From NCBI GenBank assembly GCA_964418365.1, contig CAYQLM010000003.1:1-64000 (forward strand): a stretch of 64,000 bases of DNA, read 5' to 3'. Under the pieces are notes generated by a model that saw only the letters and a program-made list of their open reading frames with translations, searched no databases and was not told where the DNA came from. Below, piece by piece: positions 15,937-24,991 of the stretch (position 1 is its first letter; each line of letters starts with the position of its first letter). Origin of the DNA: JBBDXS01 sp964418365. Its GTDB lineage: Bacteria; Chloroflexota; Dehalococcoidia; DSTF01; RBG-16-68-14. The position numbers and the translations under genes were made by a program.

Positions 15937-18252
15937 ATGCTCTCCGCACGCGTTCGAGACCAGATCCGCGTGACCAGCCGCCGCCTCACCGGCGGGCTCA
16001 GCGCCGGCGCCCTGGCTCGGGCGCTCGCCGAGAGGCGCCTCCAAGCGGCGTTCCTGCTTAGCTTCGTGCTGTATCTCTTGATCAAGGTCATCGATCTGGT
16101 GCTGGGACTCCCCGGCGGTCCGCTCTGGGAGCTGACGCTGGTCCCTGCGTTCGGCTGCGGGTTGGCAATCAGCGTACGTGCGAGTCAGCGATCAGACCCG
16201 AGAGAGGGCGCGTTGGGAACCCGCCAGGACTCCCTCGAGCTGCCCGGGTGGGCCGCACGGCTCGCGCTGGTGCTGCTGCTGGTCTTCACCGCGGTCTTCG
16301 TCGAGTTGAACACGCGACCAGTCAGTTCCAGCCCGGACGAATCGGCCGCGCTGGCCGCTGGCGAGCAGCTCATCCACGGCGGCTCGCTGCGTAGCCAGAG
16401 TCCGCTGAACGCGAGATATAACACGAACATCATCGGGAACGCGCATGCCATCTACAAGAGCCCGAACGAGGCCTACTACAAGGTGCTGCCAGGCACCGCC
16501 CTGCTCATCGCCCCGTTCGCGCTCCTATCACACGACACCACCTTCCGCCTCGCGACCGGCCTCGTCGCAGTCGCGACCATCGGCGCCATCTGCTGGCTCG
16601 GAACGGCGCTCTTACGATCGCGCCTGGGCGGCCTTCTGGCCGGCGCGCTGTTTGTCACATCGCCGGTATTCGCCCACTGGAGCGCGACGCTCCAGAACAA
16701 TGTCTTCGTGCTGGCGTTCGAGCTCGGCGCGCTGGCGCTCGTGCTTTGGGCCGGACGGGAGCGGCCATTGCTGCTCAGCGGCGCGGGCGCGCTGATCGGG
16801 CTCGCGGCCTTCGTAAGAATCACGGAGCTCGTCTACATCTTGCCGATGGTCGCCCTCGTGGTTTGGCGGTATCGTTCGGTGAGGCACGCCGTCGCGTTTT
16901 CTCTGCCAGCGGCGGCCGCCATCGCCGCGATCTTCATCACGAACGCGGCCTATTACGGCGATCCGATTTTCACTCCTTACGCAGGCGCGGGCTACATTTT
17001 CCCTCATTCGTTTCGCCTGCCCGCTATCGACATTCAGCAGCGATACGTCAGCTTCGCGAGCGGCTCATCGCAGTCCTCCACATCGTTCGCTGTCTCAAGC
17101 ACAGCGCGCCATCTCATCTATCATGTTCACTTTCTGGCTTCGTCGATCTTTGCGTTTCCCTTCCTGGCTGTAGCCCTGGCCGGGATTGTCTGGCGGCTCG
17201 TCGAGCGCCGGCGGAATAGCCTGCTTCTTGCCGCCGCGGTTGCCGCCGCAGCCGCGATTGTGCTGCTCATCTACGGACGGCAAGCGAATAACTACGTCGA
17301 TTACGGCCAAGCTGTCGTACGCAACTCCTTCATTCGCTACTCGTTGCCGGTGTACAGTCTGCTTGCGATCGCCGCGGCGGGCTTCCTGCTGGAGGCGGCA
17401 CAGCAAGTTTGGGAGAGGACTGCCAAGCTGTTCTTCGTCGTTGGCCTGGCAGCCGCCGCCATGACTGTCGGCGTCGGGCAGTCGTATGACTGGACACACT
17501 ACGGTTTGAACCGTCTCAACGAGTATCGCGAGCAGGACGGGGCCGCATGGGCCGGCATCGCTCACTACTTGGACACGCGACCCGCGACGCCACTTCTCAT
17601 CGGCGGCGCCAGCTCCGAAAAGCTGGTCAACGACAAGTACCACGCCTACTTCATCGATTATCACTCGCTGCCGGCCTTCGGCTACGCGCTGATCCCCGCC
17701 GTAGCGCAAAAGGCCGCACCGGAACGTGAGGTGTACGTTATCCTCTCGGACGGCAGTCCGTCTGACCGGCAGTTCCAGAACGCGATCTACCTCCAATACC
17801 GGCCTCAAGCAGTGCTCCACACAGGCGTGTACCGAGTTGAGCGCCTATCGCTGGCTCCAGCGATGTACACGCTCACATACGTAGACGTCTGGAACACCTA
17901 CGCAGCGATCGATCGCTGGGCGGTGACCCCGGACGGCATGCTGCAGGCCGCCTTGCGCAACGCCTACATCCAGCTCCCTCCGGTGGACGCTGATGGCGAC
18001 GGCCGTGTCGATCAGGACTTGACGGTCCTGCTCGAGGTGCAGGACACCGGCCCGGCCAAGGGCGCGATCTACGGGATCGATTCGCGCACAAACGAGCCGG
18101 TCGCACTCTGGCAAGCGCTGCTGCACCAGACGCCCGACTGGCTCACTGTGACGGTGACCCTACACCAAGGCGACTACCTGACCGACCAGCTCACTCCCGC
18201 CCCGGGCCTCACCTTCAGAGCGATAGGAATCGCCGCGGCGGGCTCGCAGTAA
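15937..18252 (+). CDS. GT-C type membrane glycosyltransferase, copy 1 of a tandem pair
   Basis: 771 residues with around twelve membrane segments. The external acidic motif SSPDESAAL lies near residue 133, as in GT39/GT83-like GT-C enzymes. After the last helix, a soluble tail of about 170 residues contains PVDADGDGRVDQD, an EF-hand-like Asp-rich loop that may bind calcium. ATG 15937 is chosen over upstream in-frame starts because GAGGAG lies 6-8 nt before it and it falls just after the previous stop. It is clearly paralogous to the next gene: both share Y-x-TNI-x-G and GTAL-x-x-APFA-x-L blocks. Confidence 0.75.
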   Translation: MLSARVRDQIRVTSRRLTGGLSAGALARALAERRLQAAFLLSFVLYLLIKVIDLVLGLPGGPLWELTLVPAFGCGLAISVRASQRSDPREGALGTRQDSLELPGWAARLALVLLLVFTAVFVELNTRPVSSSPDESAALAAGEQLIHGGSLRSQSPLNARYNTNIIGNAHAIYKSPNEAYYKVLPGTALLIAPFALLSHDTTFRLATGLVAVATIGAICWLGTALLRSRLGGLLAGALFVTSPVFAHWSATLQNNVFVLAFELGALALVLWAGRERPLLLSGAGALIGLAAFVRITELVYILPMVALVVWRYRSVRHAVAFSLPAAAAIAAIFITNAAYYGDPIFTPYAGAGYIFPHSFRLPAIDIQQRYVSFASGSSQSSTSFAVSSTARHLIYHVHFLASSIFAFPFLAVALAGIVWRLVERRRNSLLLAAAVAAAAAIVLLIYGRQANNYVDYGQAVVRNSFIRYSLPVYSLLAIAAAGFLLEAAQQVWERTAKLFFVVGLAAAAMTVGVGQSYDWTHYGLNRLNEYREQDGAAWAGIAHYLDTRPATPLLIGGASSEKLVNDKYHAYFIDYHSLPAFGYALIPAVAQKAAPEREVYVILSDGSPSDRQFQNAIYLQYRPQAVLHTGVYRVERLSLAPAMYTLTYVDVWNTYAAIDRWAVTPDGMLQAALRNAYIQLPPVDADGDGRVDQDLTVLLEVQDTGPAKGAIYGIDSRTNEPVALWQALLHQTPDWLTVTVTLHQGDYLTDQLTPAPGLTFRAIGIAAAGSQ

Positions 18253-20150
18253 TGTCGGTCTACGTGCTCGTTGGCGGGTTACGGCGGTGGCTGGCCGGCG
18301 CCGTGCCCTTCGCCCCCGCGATTTCATCGCGCACGCTGCGCGCTGGATTCTTCGCCAGCCTGATCGCGTACGCCGCGCTCAAGATCGCCGGCGTTTTCGT
18401 CCACCTGCCGCCCGCCGTCGACCTCGCGATTGCTCCGGCCGGTCTCTGCGCGCTCGGGCTCACGTTGAACGGCCGCGTGAGCGAAGCCGTCGACGATGCG
18501 GCGCAAGCGCTCCGTCCGGCGCTGCTCGCTTGCGCGGTGCTCGTCGCGTTCACCGCGACGTACATCGCGCTGAACACCGTGCCGATGACCTCCGCCCAGG
18601 ACGAAAGCGCGATCATCAACGGCGCGCACGAGCTGGCGACGAGCGGCTCCCTGCGCGTGACTGACTCGCTGAACGACAAGTACCGGACGAACATCGTCGG
18701 TGCGCTGGACGTGACCTACCGCACGCCCACCGACATGTACCATCGGGTGTTTCCGGGCACTGCTCTCTCCTACGCGCCGTTCGCGCAGCTCCCTGGCGAC
18801 TCGGGGTACTACGCCTACACCGCGCTCTTCGCCACGGCGGCGATCGTCGCGCTGTATCTGCTCGCCTGGAAGCTGCTCCGGTCGTGGTGGGCCGCAGCGC
18901 TCGCCGCGCTCGTGTTCGCCGTCTCGCCGGCGTTCGGCCACTGGGCGAGCACGGTCTACAACAACGTTCCCGTGCTCAGCCTCGAGCTGGGCGCGCTCGC
19001 GCTCGTGCTCTGGTCGACCCCGGCGAGGGGCTGGCAGCTCGCCCTCGCCGGCATCCTCATGACGCTGGCGGTCTTCATGCGTGTCACGGAGTTCATCTTC
19101 GTGCCACCGATGCTTTTCCTCGTCTGGTGGCGTTGCCGCTCCTTGGCACGGTGCCTTCCGTTCGCGGCCACGGCGTTCGCCTCTATTCCGCTCGTGCTCG
19201 TGACGAACGCGATCTTCTTTCACAGCCCCGTCTTCTTCCCGCACGTCGGTTCCGGCTACCTGTCGCTCGAACCGAGCACTGGTCCGACCAACAGCCAAGG
19301 CCTCGTCGAGCGGTACTTCCTCTACGTCATCGGCGTGAGCGGCTCCTCGTCCAATTTCCACCCGACGCAGAAGGTGCACAACCTCTTCTTCCATATCCGC
19401 TACCTCGGCTCATCGACGTTCGCCTTCCCGTTCCTTGCGCTCGCGTTCGCCGGCCTCGTGTGGTGGGTGGCATCCCGGCGCCGGAACGCCCGGTTGCTTG
19501 CGCTGCTCGTGAGCGCGACCGTGCTGGCGATCCTGTTCCTGTACGGGCATCAGCACAACAACTACTATGGCTACGGCCTGCCGATCGCACGTTCATCGTT
19601 CGTGCGCTACTCGCTGCCGATCTACGCGCTACTTGCCATCGCCGCCGGAGCGTTCTTCTGGGAGACGTCCCGCCTCTGGCGACCGAACGCCGCTGCGACG
19701 CGCTCTGCCGTTCTGGCGATGGTCGCCGTCGTCGGGATGGTTGGCGTCGCGCAATCGTACGATTGGCACGTGTACGGCTTCAATCGCCTGAACTACGCGC
19801 GCGAGCACGACCGGCAGGCCTGGCAGAAGATGGACAGCTACCTACAAGGCGACCAGCCGGTGATGCTCATCGTCGGTCCCAACTCAATGAAGCTCATCAA
19901 CAGCGCCGACTATCCGGACACGATCAACTACGGCATCCTCGAGCAGACCAGTTGGGACCAGTCGCTGTTTCCCGTAGTAACGCAGTCGCTCGAAGACCGG
20001 CACGTCTACCTGATCATCTCCGCCATACAGCCGGAATCGGCTGCCGCCTTCGCTGCCTTCGACAAGCGTTTCTCCCTGAACGAGGTGATCCACAAGGGCA
20101 GTTGGGCCCTCTACAACATCGAGCAGCCGATCTATGAGGCGTCGCCATGA
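18252..20150 (+). CDS. GT-C type membrane glycosyltransferase, copy 2 of a tandem pair
   Basis: 632 residues with about twelve membrane segments. The acidic loop SAQDESAII near residue 116 aligns with the DES motif of the preceding gene, as do TNIVG and PGTALSYAPFAQL. It lacks the long soluble C-terminal tail of copy 1. Its ATG overlaps the previous stop by one base (TAATG). The pair probably arose by tandem duplication and diverged to use different donors or acceptors. Confidence 0.75.
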   Translation: MSVYVLVGGLRRWLAGAVPFAPAISSRTLRAGFFASLIAYAALKIAGVFVHLPPAVDLAIAPAGLCALGLTLNGRVSEAVDDAAQALRPALLACAVLVAFTATYIALNTVPMTSAQDESAIINGAHELATSGSLRVTDSLNDKYRTNIVGALDVTYRTPTDMYHRVFPGTALSYAPFAQLPGDSGYYAYTALFATAAIVALYLLAWKLLRSWWAAALAALVFAVSPAFGHWASTVYNNVPVLSLELGALALVLWSTPARGWQLALAGILMTLAVFMRVTEFIFVPPMLFLVWWRCRSLARCLPFAATAFASIPLVLVTNAIFFHSPVFFPHVGSGYLSLEPSTGPTNSQGLVERYFLYVIGVSGSSSNFHPTQKVHNLFFHIRYLGSSTFAFPFLALAFAGLVWWVASRRRNARLLALLVSATVLAILFLYGHQHNNYYGYGLPIARSSFVRYSLPIYALLAIAAGAFFWETSRLWRPNAAATRSAVLAMVAVVGMVGVAQSYDWHVYGFNRLNYAREHDRQAWQKMDSYLQGDQPVMLIVGPNSMKLINSADYPDTINYGILEQTSWDQSLFPVVTQSLEDRHVYLIISAIQPESAAAFAAFDKRFSLNEVIHKGSWALYNIEQPIYEASP

Positions 20151-20191
20151 GCGTCCAGCACGTGACGCAGCGCTACGGGGCAACGGGCTGA
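20147..20191 (+). other. 14-codon mini-ORF bridging two genes
   Basis: ATG at 20147 overlaps the stop of the GT-C gene (ATGA), and its own TGA at 20189-20191 overlaps the ATG of the methyltransferase (TGATG). It could keep ribosomes engaged between the two genes. Equally, it may be a remnant of the original methyltransferase N-terminus after a frameshift. Translation is not proven. Confidence 0.3.
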
Positions 20192-20982
20192 TGTCAATGC
20201 TCGATAGTGCTCTCGCCGCGAGACGCACGTTCGTCTCGTCGTATGAGTACGCGGTTTATCGCACGGTCGGCATCCTCAACGTCGTTCGCTGGCTGGAATG
20301 GCCCGCGATCGAACGATGGACGGCGATCCAGCCCCAGGAACGTCTCCTCGATGCCGCGTGCGGCCGCGGTTCGCTAACGTTTCGTCTGGCCAAGCGCACC
20401 CGGGCGGCATATGGCTTCGACATTTCGGCTCAAGCGATACGCCGGGCGCGCCGGGTCGCGGAGCGAGCCGGAAGCAGCACGCGGTTCGCCACTGCCAGCG
20501 CTGAGCATCTGCCGTTCAAGACGGAGTCGTTCGACAAGATCGTTTCCAGCTCCTCACTTGAGCACTTCCGTGACGGCGAGCTGGCGATAGCCGAAATGGC
20601 GCGAGTCCTGAGGACCGGCGGAACACTGGTCCTCACGACGGACAACCTCCAATCGCTCGCCGATGAGCTTCGCGAGCAGCACCGCAAGGCCTCGTCGGTG
20701 TCGCACTACTACACAGAGGATGAGCTGCTGGCGAGCCTTCGCCAATTCTTGGATGTCCGCCGGACGCGGTACCTGATCAACTCGCCGGTTTCGAAGTTCT
20801 TCTATCGGATTGGCGTTCGCCTCGATTGGGGAGGGACGCTGGCGAAGATGCTGGTCTGGCTTCCTTTGTGTTTTATCGCCTATCCTAGCTCTCTGGTGGC
20901 GGATGCCCTGTTCGGGTCACCCTGGGACGGGTATACCTTCATGGTCGAGGCTTTGAAGACGCAGCCGGTAGTTCGCTCATGA
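20191..20982 (+). CDS. Class I SAM-dependent methyltransferase
   Basis: 263 residues. Motif I is LLDAACGRGSL (from residue 52), then YGFDISAQAI and the motif IV region FDKIVSSSSLEHF. A hydrophobic stretch near residues 225-250 suggests membrane association. It probably methylates the growing glycan or its lipid carrier. I chose ATG 20191 because it forms a TGATG junction with a preceding mini-ORF; an ATG three codons later is also possible. Its stop overlaps the next GT4 start (ATGA). Confidence 0.8.
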   Translation: MSMLDSALAARRTFVSSYEYAVYRTVGILNVVRWLEWPAIERWTAIQPQERLLDAACGRGSLTFRLAKRTRAAYGFDISAQAIRRARRVAERAGSSTRFATASAEHLPFKTESFDKIVSSSSLEHFRDGELAIAEMARVLRTGGTLVLTTDNLQSLADELREQHRKASSVSHYYTEDELLASLRQFLDVRRTRYLINSPVSKFFYRIGVRLDWGGTLAKMLVWLPLCFIAYPSSLVADALFGSPWDGYTFMVEALKTQPVVRS

Positions 20983-22133
20983 GCACTGCTATGCGCGTCC
21001 TGCAGGTCATCGACGGGCTTCCTCCCGAACAGTGGGGCGGCGCCGAGCAGTTCTGCCTTGCCCTCACTGCGTGGTTGACGGCCCACGAAGCGCATGTGGA
21101 CATCGCTGCGCCGGCGCGAGCACAGCGCAACGGCACAACTGGAGGTTTGTCGCTCCACAGGGTGCATTCGAAGTATCTCAGGAAGGCCTACTTCGATCTC
21201 TTCTCGCCCGGGAACGCGCGCCGGCTCTCGGCGATCATCGGGCGCGTAGAACCCGATGTCGTTCACTTCCACAACCTGCTGGGAATCTCATCTCAGCTTG
21301 TCGACGTCGCGGCTCAGGTGCGTCCGGCGGTTGTAACCCTGCACGGATACGGCTTCGTAGAGCTGTTCAACCCAATCGTCGATCGCGACGGGCTGCGCTT
21401 TCCCAGACAGCGCGCCGCGCTCCTGCCCTGGCAGTGGTTCTCGCGAAGCGTGCATCGCAGGCACCTGGCGAACGCTACGCTCGTCTCGCCCAGCCGGTAT
21501 CTCGCGCGCTACCACGAATCTCAGGGCTTCGGCACGGTGCGCGTCATACCAAACGGTGTCTCGCTTCCGGAAGAAGCCACCGCTGGCGAGGCGCGCATGC
21601 TCTTCGTCGGCCGCCTCAGCCCTGAAAAGGGGTTGCAGCGCGTCCTCGGTCCGATGGAACGTGTAGCGAATGAACACGGCTGGCAGGTCGACGTCGTAGG
21701 CGACGGTCCGCTGCTCTCCAGGCTGCAGCCCGCGTTCCCATCTGTTCGCTTTCACGGCCGGACGGACCCGGCCCCGCACTACCGGCGCGCGGGCATCGTC
21801 GTCATGCCATCGCTCTGGCCGGAGAACTTCGGATACGTCGCTCTCGAAGCGATGAGCTACGGCGCGCCCGTGCTCGCCACGAACGTGGGCGGCATACCTG
21901 AGATTGTGGAGGATGGCGTCACCGGCCGGCTCTTCGATCCGAACGATGTTGGACAGTTCACTGCCCGGCTTCGCGAACTCGTCCTAGACCCGGGCGCCCG
22001 CGCGCGCCTCGGCCGGACCGCGCGAGAACGGATCGCGCGAGAGTTCTCGTGGGACACGATAGGCCCGCGTTATCTTGCGCTCTACGAAGAGCTGACGGCT
22101 AGACGCGCGTCACCGAGCGTAGCCAGCCAATGA
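20979..22133 (+). CDS. GT4 family glycosyltransferase
   Basis: 384 residues, GT-B fold. GGAEQF near the N-terminus is the typical glycine-rich acceptor loop. The donor domain starts at MLFVGRLSPEKGLQRVL, and ENFGYVALEAMSYGAPVLATNVGG carries the retaining E-x7-E motif (E...E in ENFGYVALE). It transfers a sugar to a lipid-linked oligosaccharide. Both ends overlap the neighbouring genes as ATGA, so translation is coupled. Confidence 0.88.
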   Translation: MSTAMRVLQVIDGLPPEQWGGAEQFCLALTAWLTAHEAHVDIAAPARAQRNGTTGGLSLHRVHSKYLRKAYFDLFSPGNARRLSAIIGRVEPDVVHFHNLLGISSQLVDVAAQVRPAVVTLHGYGFVELFNPIVDRDGLRFPRQRAALLPWQWFSRSVHRRHLANATLVSPSRYLARYHESQGFGTVRVIPNGVSLPEEATAGEARMLFVGRLSPEKGLQRVLGPMERVANEHGWQVDVVGDGPLLSRLQPAFPSVRFHGRTDPAPHYRRAGIVVMPSLWPENFGYVALEAMSYGAPVLATNVGGIPEIVEDGVTGRLFDPNDVGQFTARLRELVLDPGARARLGRTARERIAREFSWDTIGPRYLALYEELTARRASPSVASQ

Positions 22134-23401
22134 GCGAGCACTCGATCCTCATCGTCAGGAACCGCATCCCCTACCCCGTGGAGATCGGCAGCGATGCGGT
22201 AGGTCTTGCGTTGCTGCGCGTCCTCCAGAGCGCCTTCGCCGTGACGCTTGTCGCCGTCGACGACGAGGAGCGCACCGCTAAAGGCGTGGAGCACCTCCGC
22301 GCGCTGGGCATCGAGGTCATGCTGGCGCCGCGCGATCGCGGTGTGGCGACGCACGCGAGCGTCGCGGGCGCGGTCGTGCGCAATACTCGGCTCCTCTTCG
22401 GAGGAACGGCGCGCAACCTTCAATCACAAACGTCGCGATCGCTCGAGCCGCTGCTCGATGAGCTGACCAGACTGCGCCGGTTCGCGCTCGCTCAGCTTGA
22501 CTACTGGACGACGGCACGCTATCGACGCTTCGTGCACAGCCCGGCGGCGCTGCTCAATTACGACGCCTGGTTCCGGACCGTGGACGCGTTCGCCCGCTAC
22601 GAGCGTTCGCCGCTCGCCAGGCTCCTCTGGCAGCTAGAGGCGCGCGCTGTCCGCCGGTACGAGAGGGCCGCGCAGGGCCTGTTCGAATGGCGCCTCTTCT
22701 TAAGCGAGGAGGACCGCCGCGAGCTCATTCCCGCGAACGATGCGCCTCGCAGCGCGGTGCTGCCCGTGCCGTTTCCGTTCGAGCCGGCAGATGCGCTGTC
22801 CCTCGACGCGCATCGAACAGCACCGGTCGTCCTCTTTGTGGGCGCGATGAACGTCGAGTTCAACGTCGACGCCGTCTGCTACTTCGTCGAGCGGATCTGG
22901 CCGGACGTGCGGGGGGCCGTCCCGGAGGCCGCGTTTGTCATCGCAGGGCGCCTCCCGTCCAAGCGCGTCCAGCGCCTGGCGCGCGAGCCGGGCGTCCGCG
23001 TCGATGGCGAACCCGACCTCGACCGCCTCCTGCGCGAGAGCCAAGTGGCCGTTTCGCCCGCGCGCATGGGGACGGGCATCAAGGTGAAGGTGGCCCAGAT
23101 GATGGCGGCCGGGCTGCCGGTGGTCGGGACACCGCAAGGGTTGTCCGGCCTGAGCCACGCGGACTGCCTCCTGCGCGCGACCGACGCCCTCGCGTTCGCG
23201 GAGCATGTCGTGCGGTTGCTGCGGGACCAGCCGCATCGCGAGCAGATCGGCCGCGCGTGCCACGCCTTCTACCGGGAGCAGCTCTGGATGGAGGCTGCCC
23301 GGCCGAAGGTGATCGCGCTATACCGCCACATGATCGAGCAGCTCGAGCAAGCAATGCCCGCGCGTACGGCGGCGCCTCCCGCGGTTCGGGGCGCGGTGTA
23401 A
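22130..23401 (+). CDS. GT4-like glycosyltransferase
   Basis: 423 residues, GT-B fold. The C-terminal half is well conserved: VLFVGAMNVEFNVDAVCYFVE, then a segment with MGTGIKVKVAQMMAAGLPVVG. The acceptor domain is divergent. It resembles the GT4 members that act late in polysaccharide assembly (PEP-CTERM/XrtA-type loci carry similar ones). It overlaps the upstream gene (ATGA) and lies 13 nt before the flippase. Confidence 0.8.
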   Translation: MSEHSILIVRNRIPYPVEIGSDAVGLALLRVLQSAFAVTLVAVDDEERTAKGVEHLRALGIEVMLAPRDRGVATHASVAGAVVRNTRLLFGGTARNLQSQTSRSLEPLLDELTRLRRFALAQLDYWTTARYRRFVHSPAALLNYDAWFRTVDAFARYERSPLARLLWQLEARAVRRYERAAQGLFEWRLFLSEEDRRELIPANDAPRSAVLPVPFPFEPADALSLDAHRTAPVVLFVGAMNVEFNVDAVCYFVERIWPDVRGAVPEAAFVIAGRLPSKRVQRLAREPGVRVDGEPDLDRLLRESQVAVSPARMGTGIKVKVAQMMAAGLPVVGTPQGLSGLSHADCLLRATDALAFAEHVVRLLRDQPHREQIGRACHAFYREQLWMEAARPKVIALYRHMIEQLEQAMPARTAAPPAVRGAV

Positions 23402-23414
23402 CCTGAGACACAGC

Positions 23415-24887
23415 ATGCTACGCATAAGGACGCTCACCAGGCACGCGAAGGAACACCGGCTGCTCGCCGGCATTGGCGCGAACCTGATTGCGGAGCTCGC
23501 GCGCGCCGCGATGTTGCCGCTGATCGCCATCGCCGCTGCGCGCTACCTCGGGTCGGAGGGGTACGGCATCTTCGCGACGGGACAAGCGCTCCAAGCCTTC
23601 GCGGCGATATTCGGCGGCTTTGGGCTCTTGTACGCCATTCTGCAGCTCGGCGCGCGGGGAGAAGAGGAGCTGCCGGTGCTGTTGAGCAACAGCATCGTCG
23701 GCGCATTAGGTACAACGCTCGTCGCGTACGCCGCGCTCGCGGGTTGGGTCTATCTGTTCGACTACAGCCACACGGTGCGCGTCGTCGTCCTGGTGATGGG
23801 GACGGCGCTCTTCCCCATGGCGCTCAACGTGCAGTTCGGGGCGGCGCTTCAGGTGCGCGGCCGCTACACCGCGATCGCGATCGGCGGCGTTGTCGCCGCC
23901 GTCGCGAACGTGGCCTACGCGCTCACCGTCGTGCTGGCCGATCTGGGGATCACGATGCTGGCGCTGTCGCCGTTCATCGCCAGCACGGCGATGTCGGTCT
24001 TCACCGCCTGGCTACTCCGGAACGACTTCTCTCTCCGCATCAGCCCCGCCCGGATCCAGTCGTTGTTCCGCACCGGCTTTCTCTTCGGCGTCAGTGACTT
24101 CCTCTATTTCATCTACCTCAGCATCGATCTCGTGATGCTATCGCTGCTGGTGGGAGCCCGTCAGGTGGGTTTGTACAACATTCCGGTGCGCATGCTGGTC
24201 GTTGCATACCTCTTACCGATCGTGGTCTTCAACCGCGTGCTCTACCCACGCTATTTCGAGTGGAGCCAGGTCGATCGAGAGCGGCTGCGGCGCACCTACG
24301 TCCTGACGTCGAAGGGCGTTTTGTTCATCGGCATGCTGGCGGCGACGGCCCTCGTGCTCCTGGCCGATCCGTTCGTGCCCAAGGTCTTCGGCGGTTCGTT
24401 CCAGGAGTCCGCGCTGCTGCTGCGCATCCTGGCGCTGGCGTTGCCGCTGCGCTATCTCTCCGGCTCGGCGTCCGCCGTGCTTGCCACGAACGATAAGATC
24501 GGCACGCGGGTGCGCGTTCAGGCGGCGACGGCGGCGCTCAACCTGGCGCTCTGCTTCATTCTGATCCCAACGCTGAAGGCGCGCGGCGCGTCGATTGAGA
24601 CCGTGATCACCGAGGCGTTCCTGCTCGTCGCGCAGGTCGCCATCGTGCGCTGGCAGGTGCTCGACACGGATCTTGTGAAAGAGGCGCGGCTGTGGCTCTT
24701 CGCGCTTCCGTATGCCGCACTCAGCGTTGCCACGTTGGGCCCGGAACACCCGCTGGTCTTCACTGCAGCCGCCATCGTTGCCGTCGGCAGCCTCGCGATC
24801 ATCGCGTGGCCGCTTAAGTATTTCGATGGACTGAGCTTGCCGCAGATCACGCGGCCAGCGGAAGCTGAGCACGCGCGTCTCGCCTAG
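23415..24887 (+). CDS. Wzx-type polysaccharide flippase (MATE/MOP superfamily)
   Basis: 490 residues with about 12-14 membrane helices. The N-terminal GIGANLIAELARAAMLPLIAIAAARYLGSEGYG is the typical first helix and loop of the Polysacc_synt family, and G-x-x-L-YAILQLGAR follows. The protein would flip undecaprenyl-diphosphate-linked repeat units across the inner membrane. It is the last gene of the plus-strand operon, just after the glycosyltransferases that would build its substrate. No Wzy polymerase is obvious, although one of the GT-C-like proteins could fill that role. Confidence 0.85.
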   Translation: MLRIRTLTRHAKEHRLLAGIGANLIAELARAAMLPLIAIAAARYLGSEGYGIFATGQALQAFAAIFGGFGLLYAILQLGARGEEELPVLLSNSIVGALGTTLVAYAALAGWVYLFDYSHTVRVVVLVMGTALFPMALNVQFGAALQVRGRYTAIAIGGVVAAVANVAYALTVVLADLGITMLALSPFIASTAMSVFTAWLLRNDFSLRISPARIQSLFRTGFLFGVSDFLYFIYLSIDLVMLSLLVGARQVGLYNIPVRMLVVAYLLPIVVFNRVLYPRYFEWSQVDRERLRRTYVLTSKGVLFIGMLAATALVLLADPFVPKVFGGSFQESALLLRILALALPLRYLSGSASAVLATNDKIGTRVRVQAATAALNLALCFILIPTLKARGASIETVITEAFLLVAQVAIVRWQVLDTDLVKEARLWLFALPYAALSVATLGPEHPLVFTAAAIVAVGSLAIIAWPLKYFDGLSLPQITRPAEAEHARLA

Positions 24888-24991
24888 CCGAGCCGTAGTT
24901 TCTCAAGGACGCCGCGCGCCGTCCGGCGCATCAGCCTCACGTCCGTCAGTCCGGCTACGCTCTCGACGAACTTCGGGCTGCCCCGCGTGAG
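24884..24991 (-). other. In-frame coding-like extension after the stop of the 24992 GT2
   Basis: After the TAG at 24994-24992, the same frame stays open for 35 codons to a second TAG at 24886-24884. The predicted residues include SPKFVESVAGLTDVRLM and TARGVLEKLRLG, which look protein-like and not random for this GC content. It may be a tail cut off by a nonsense mutation or the remnant of another gene. It overlaps the end of the convergent flippase gene. Confidence 0.35.
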
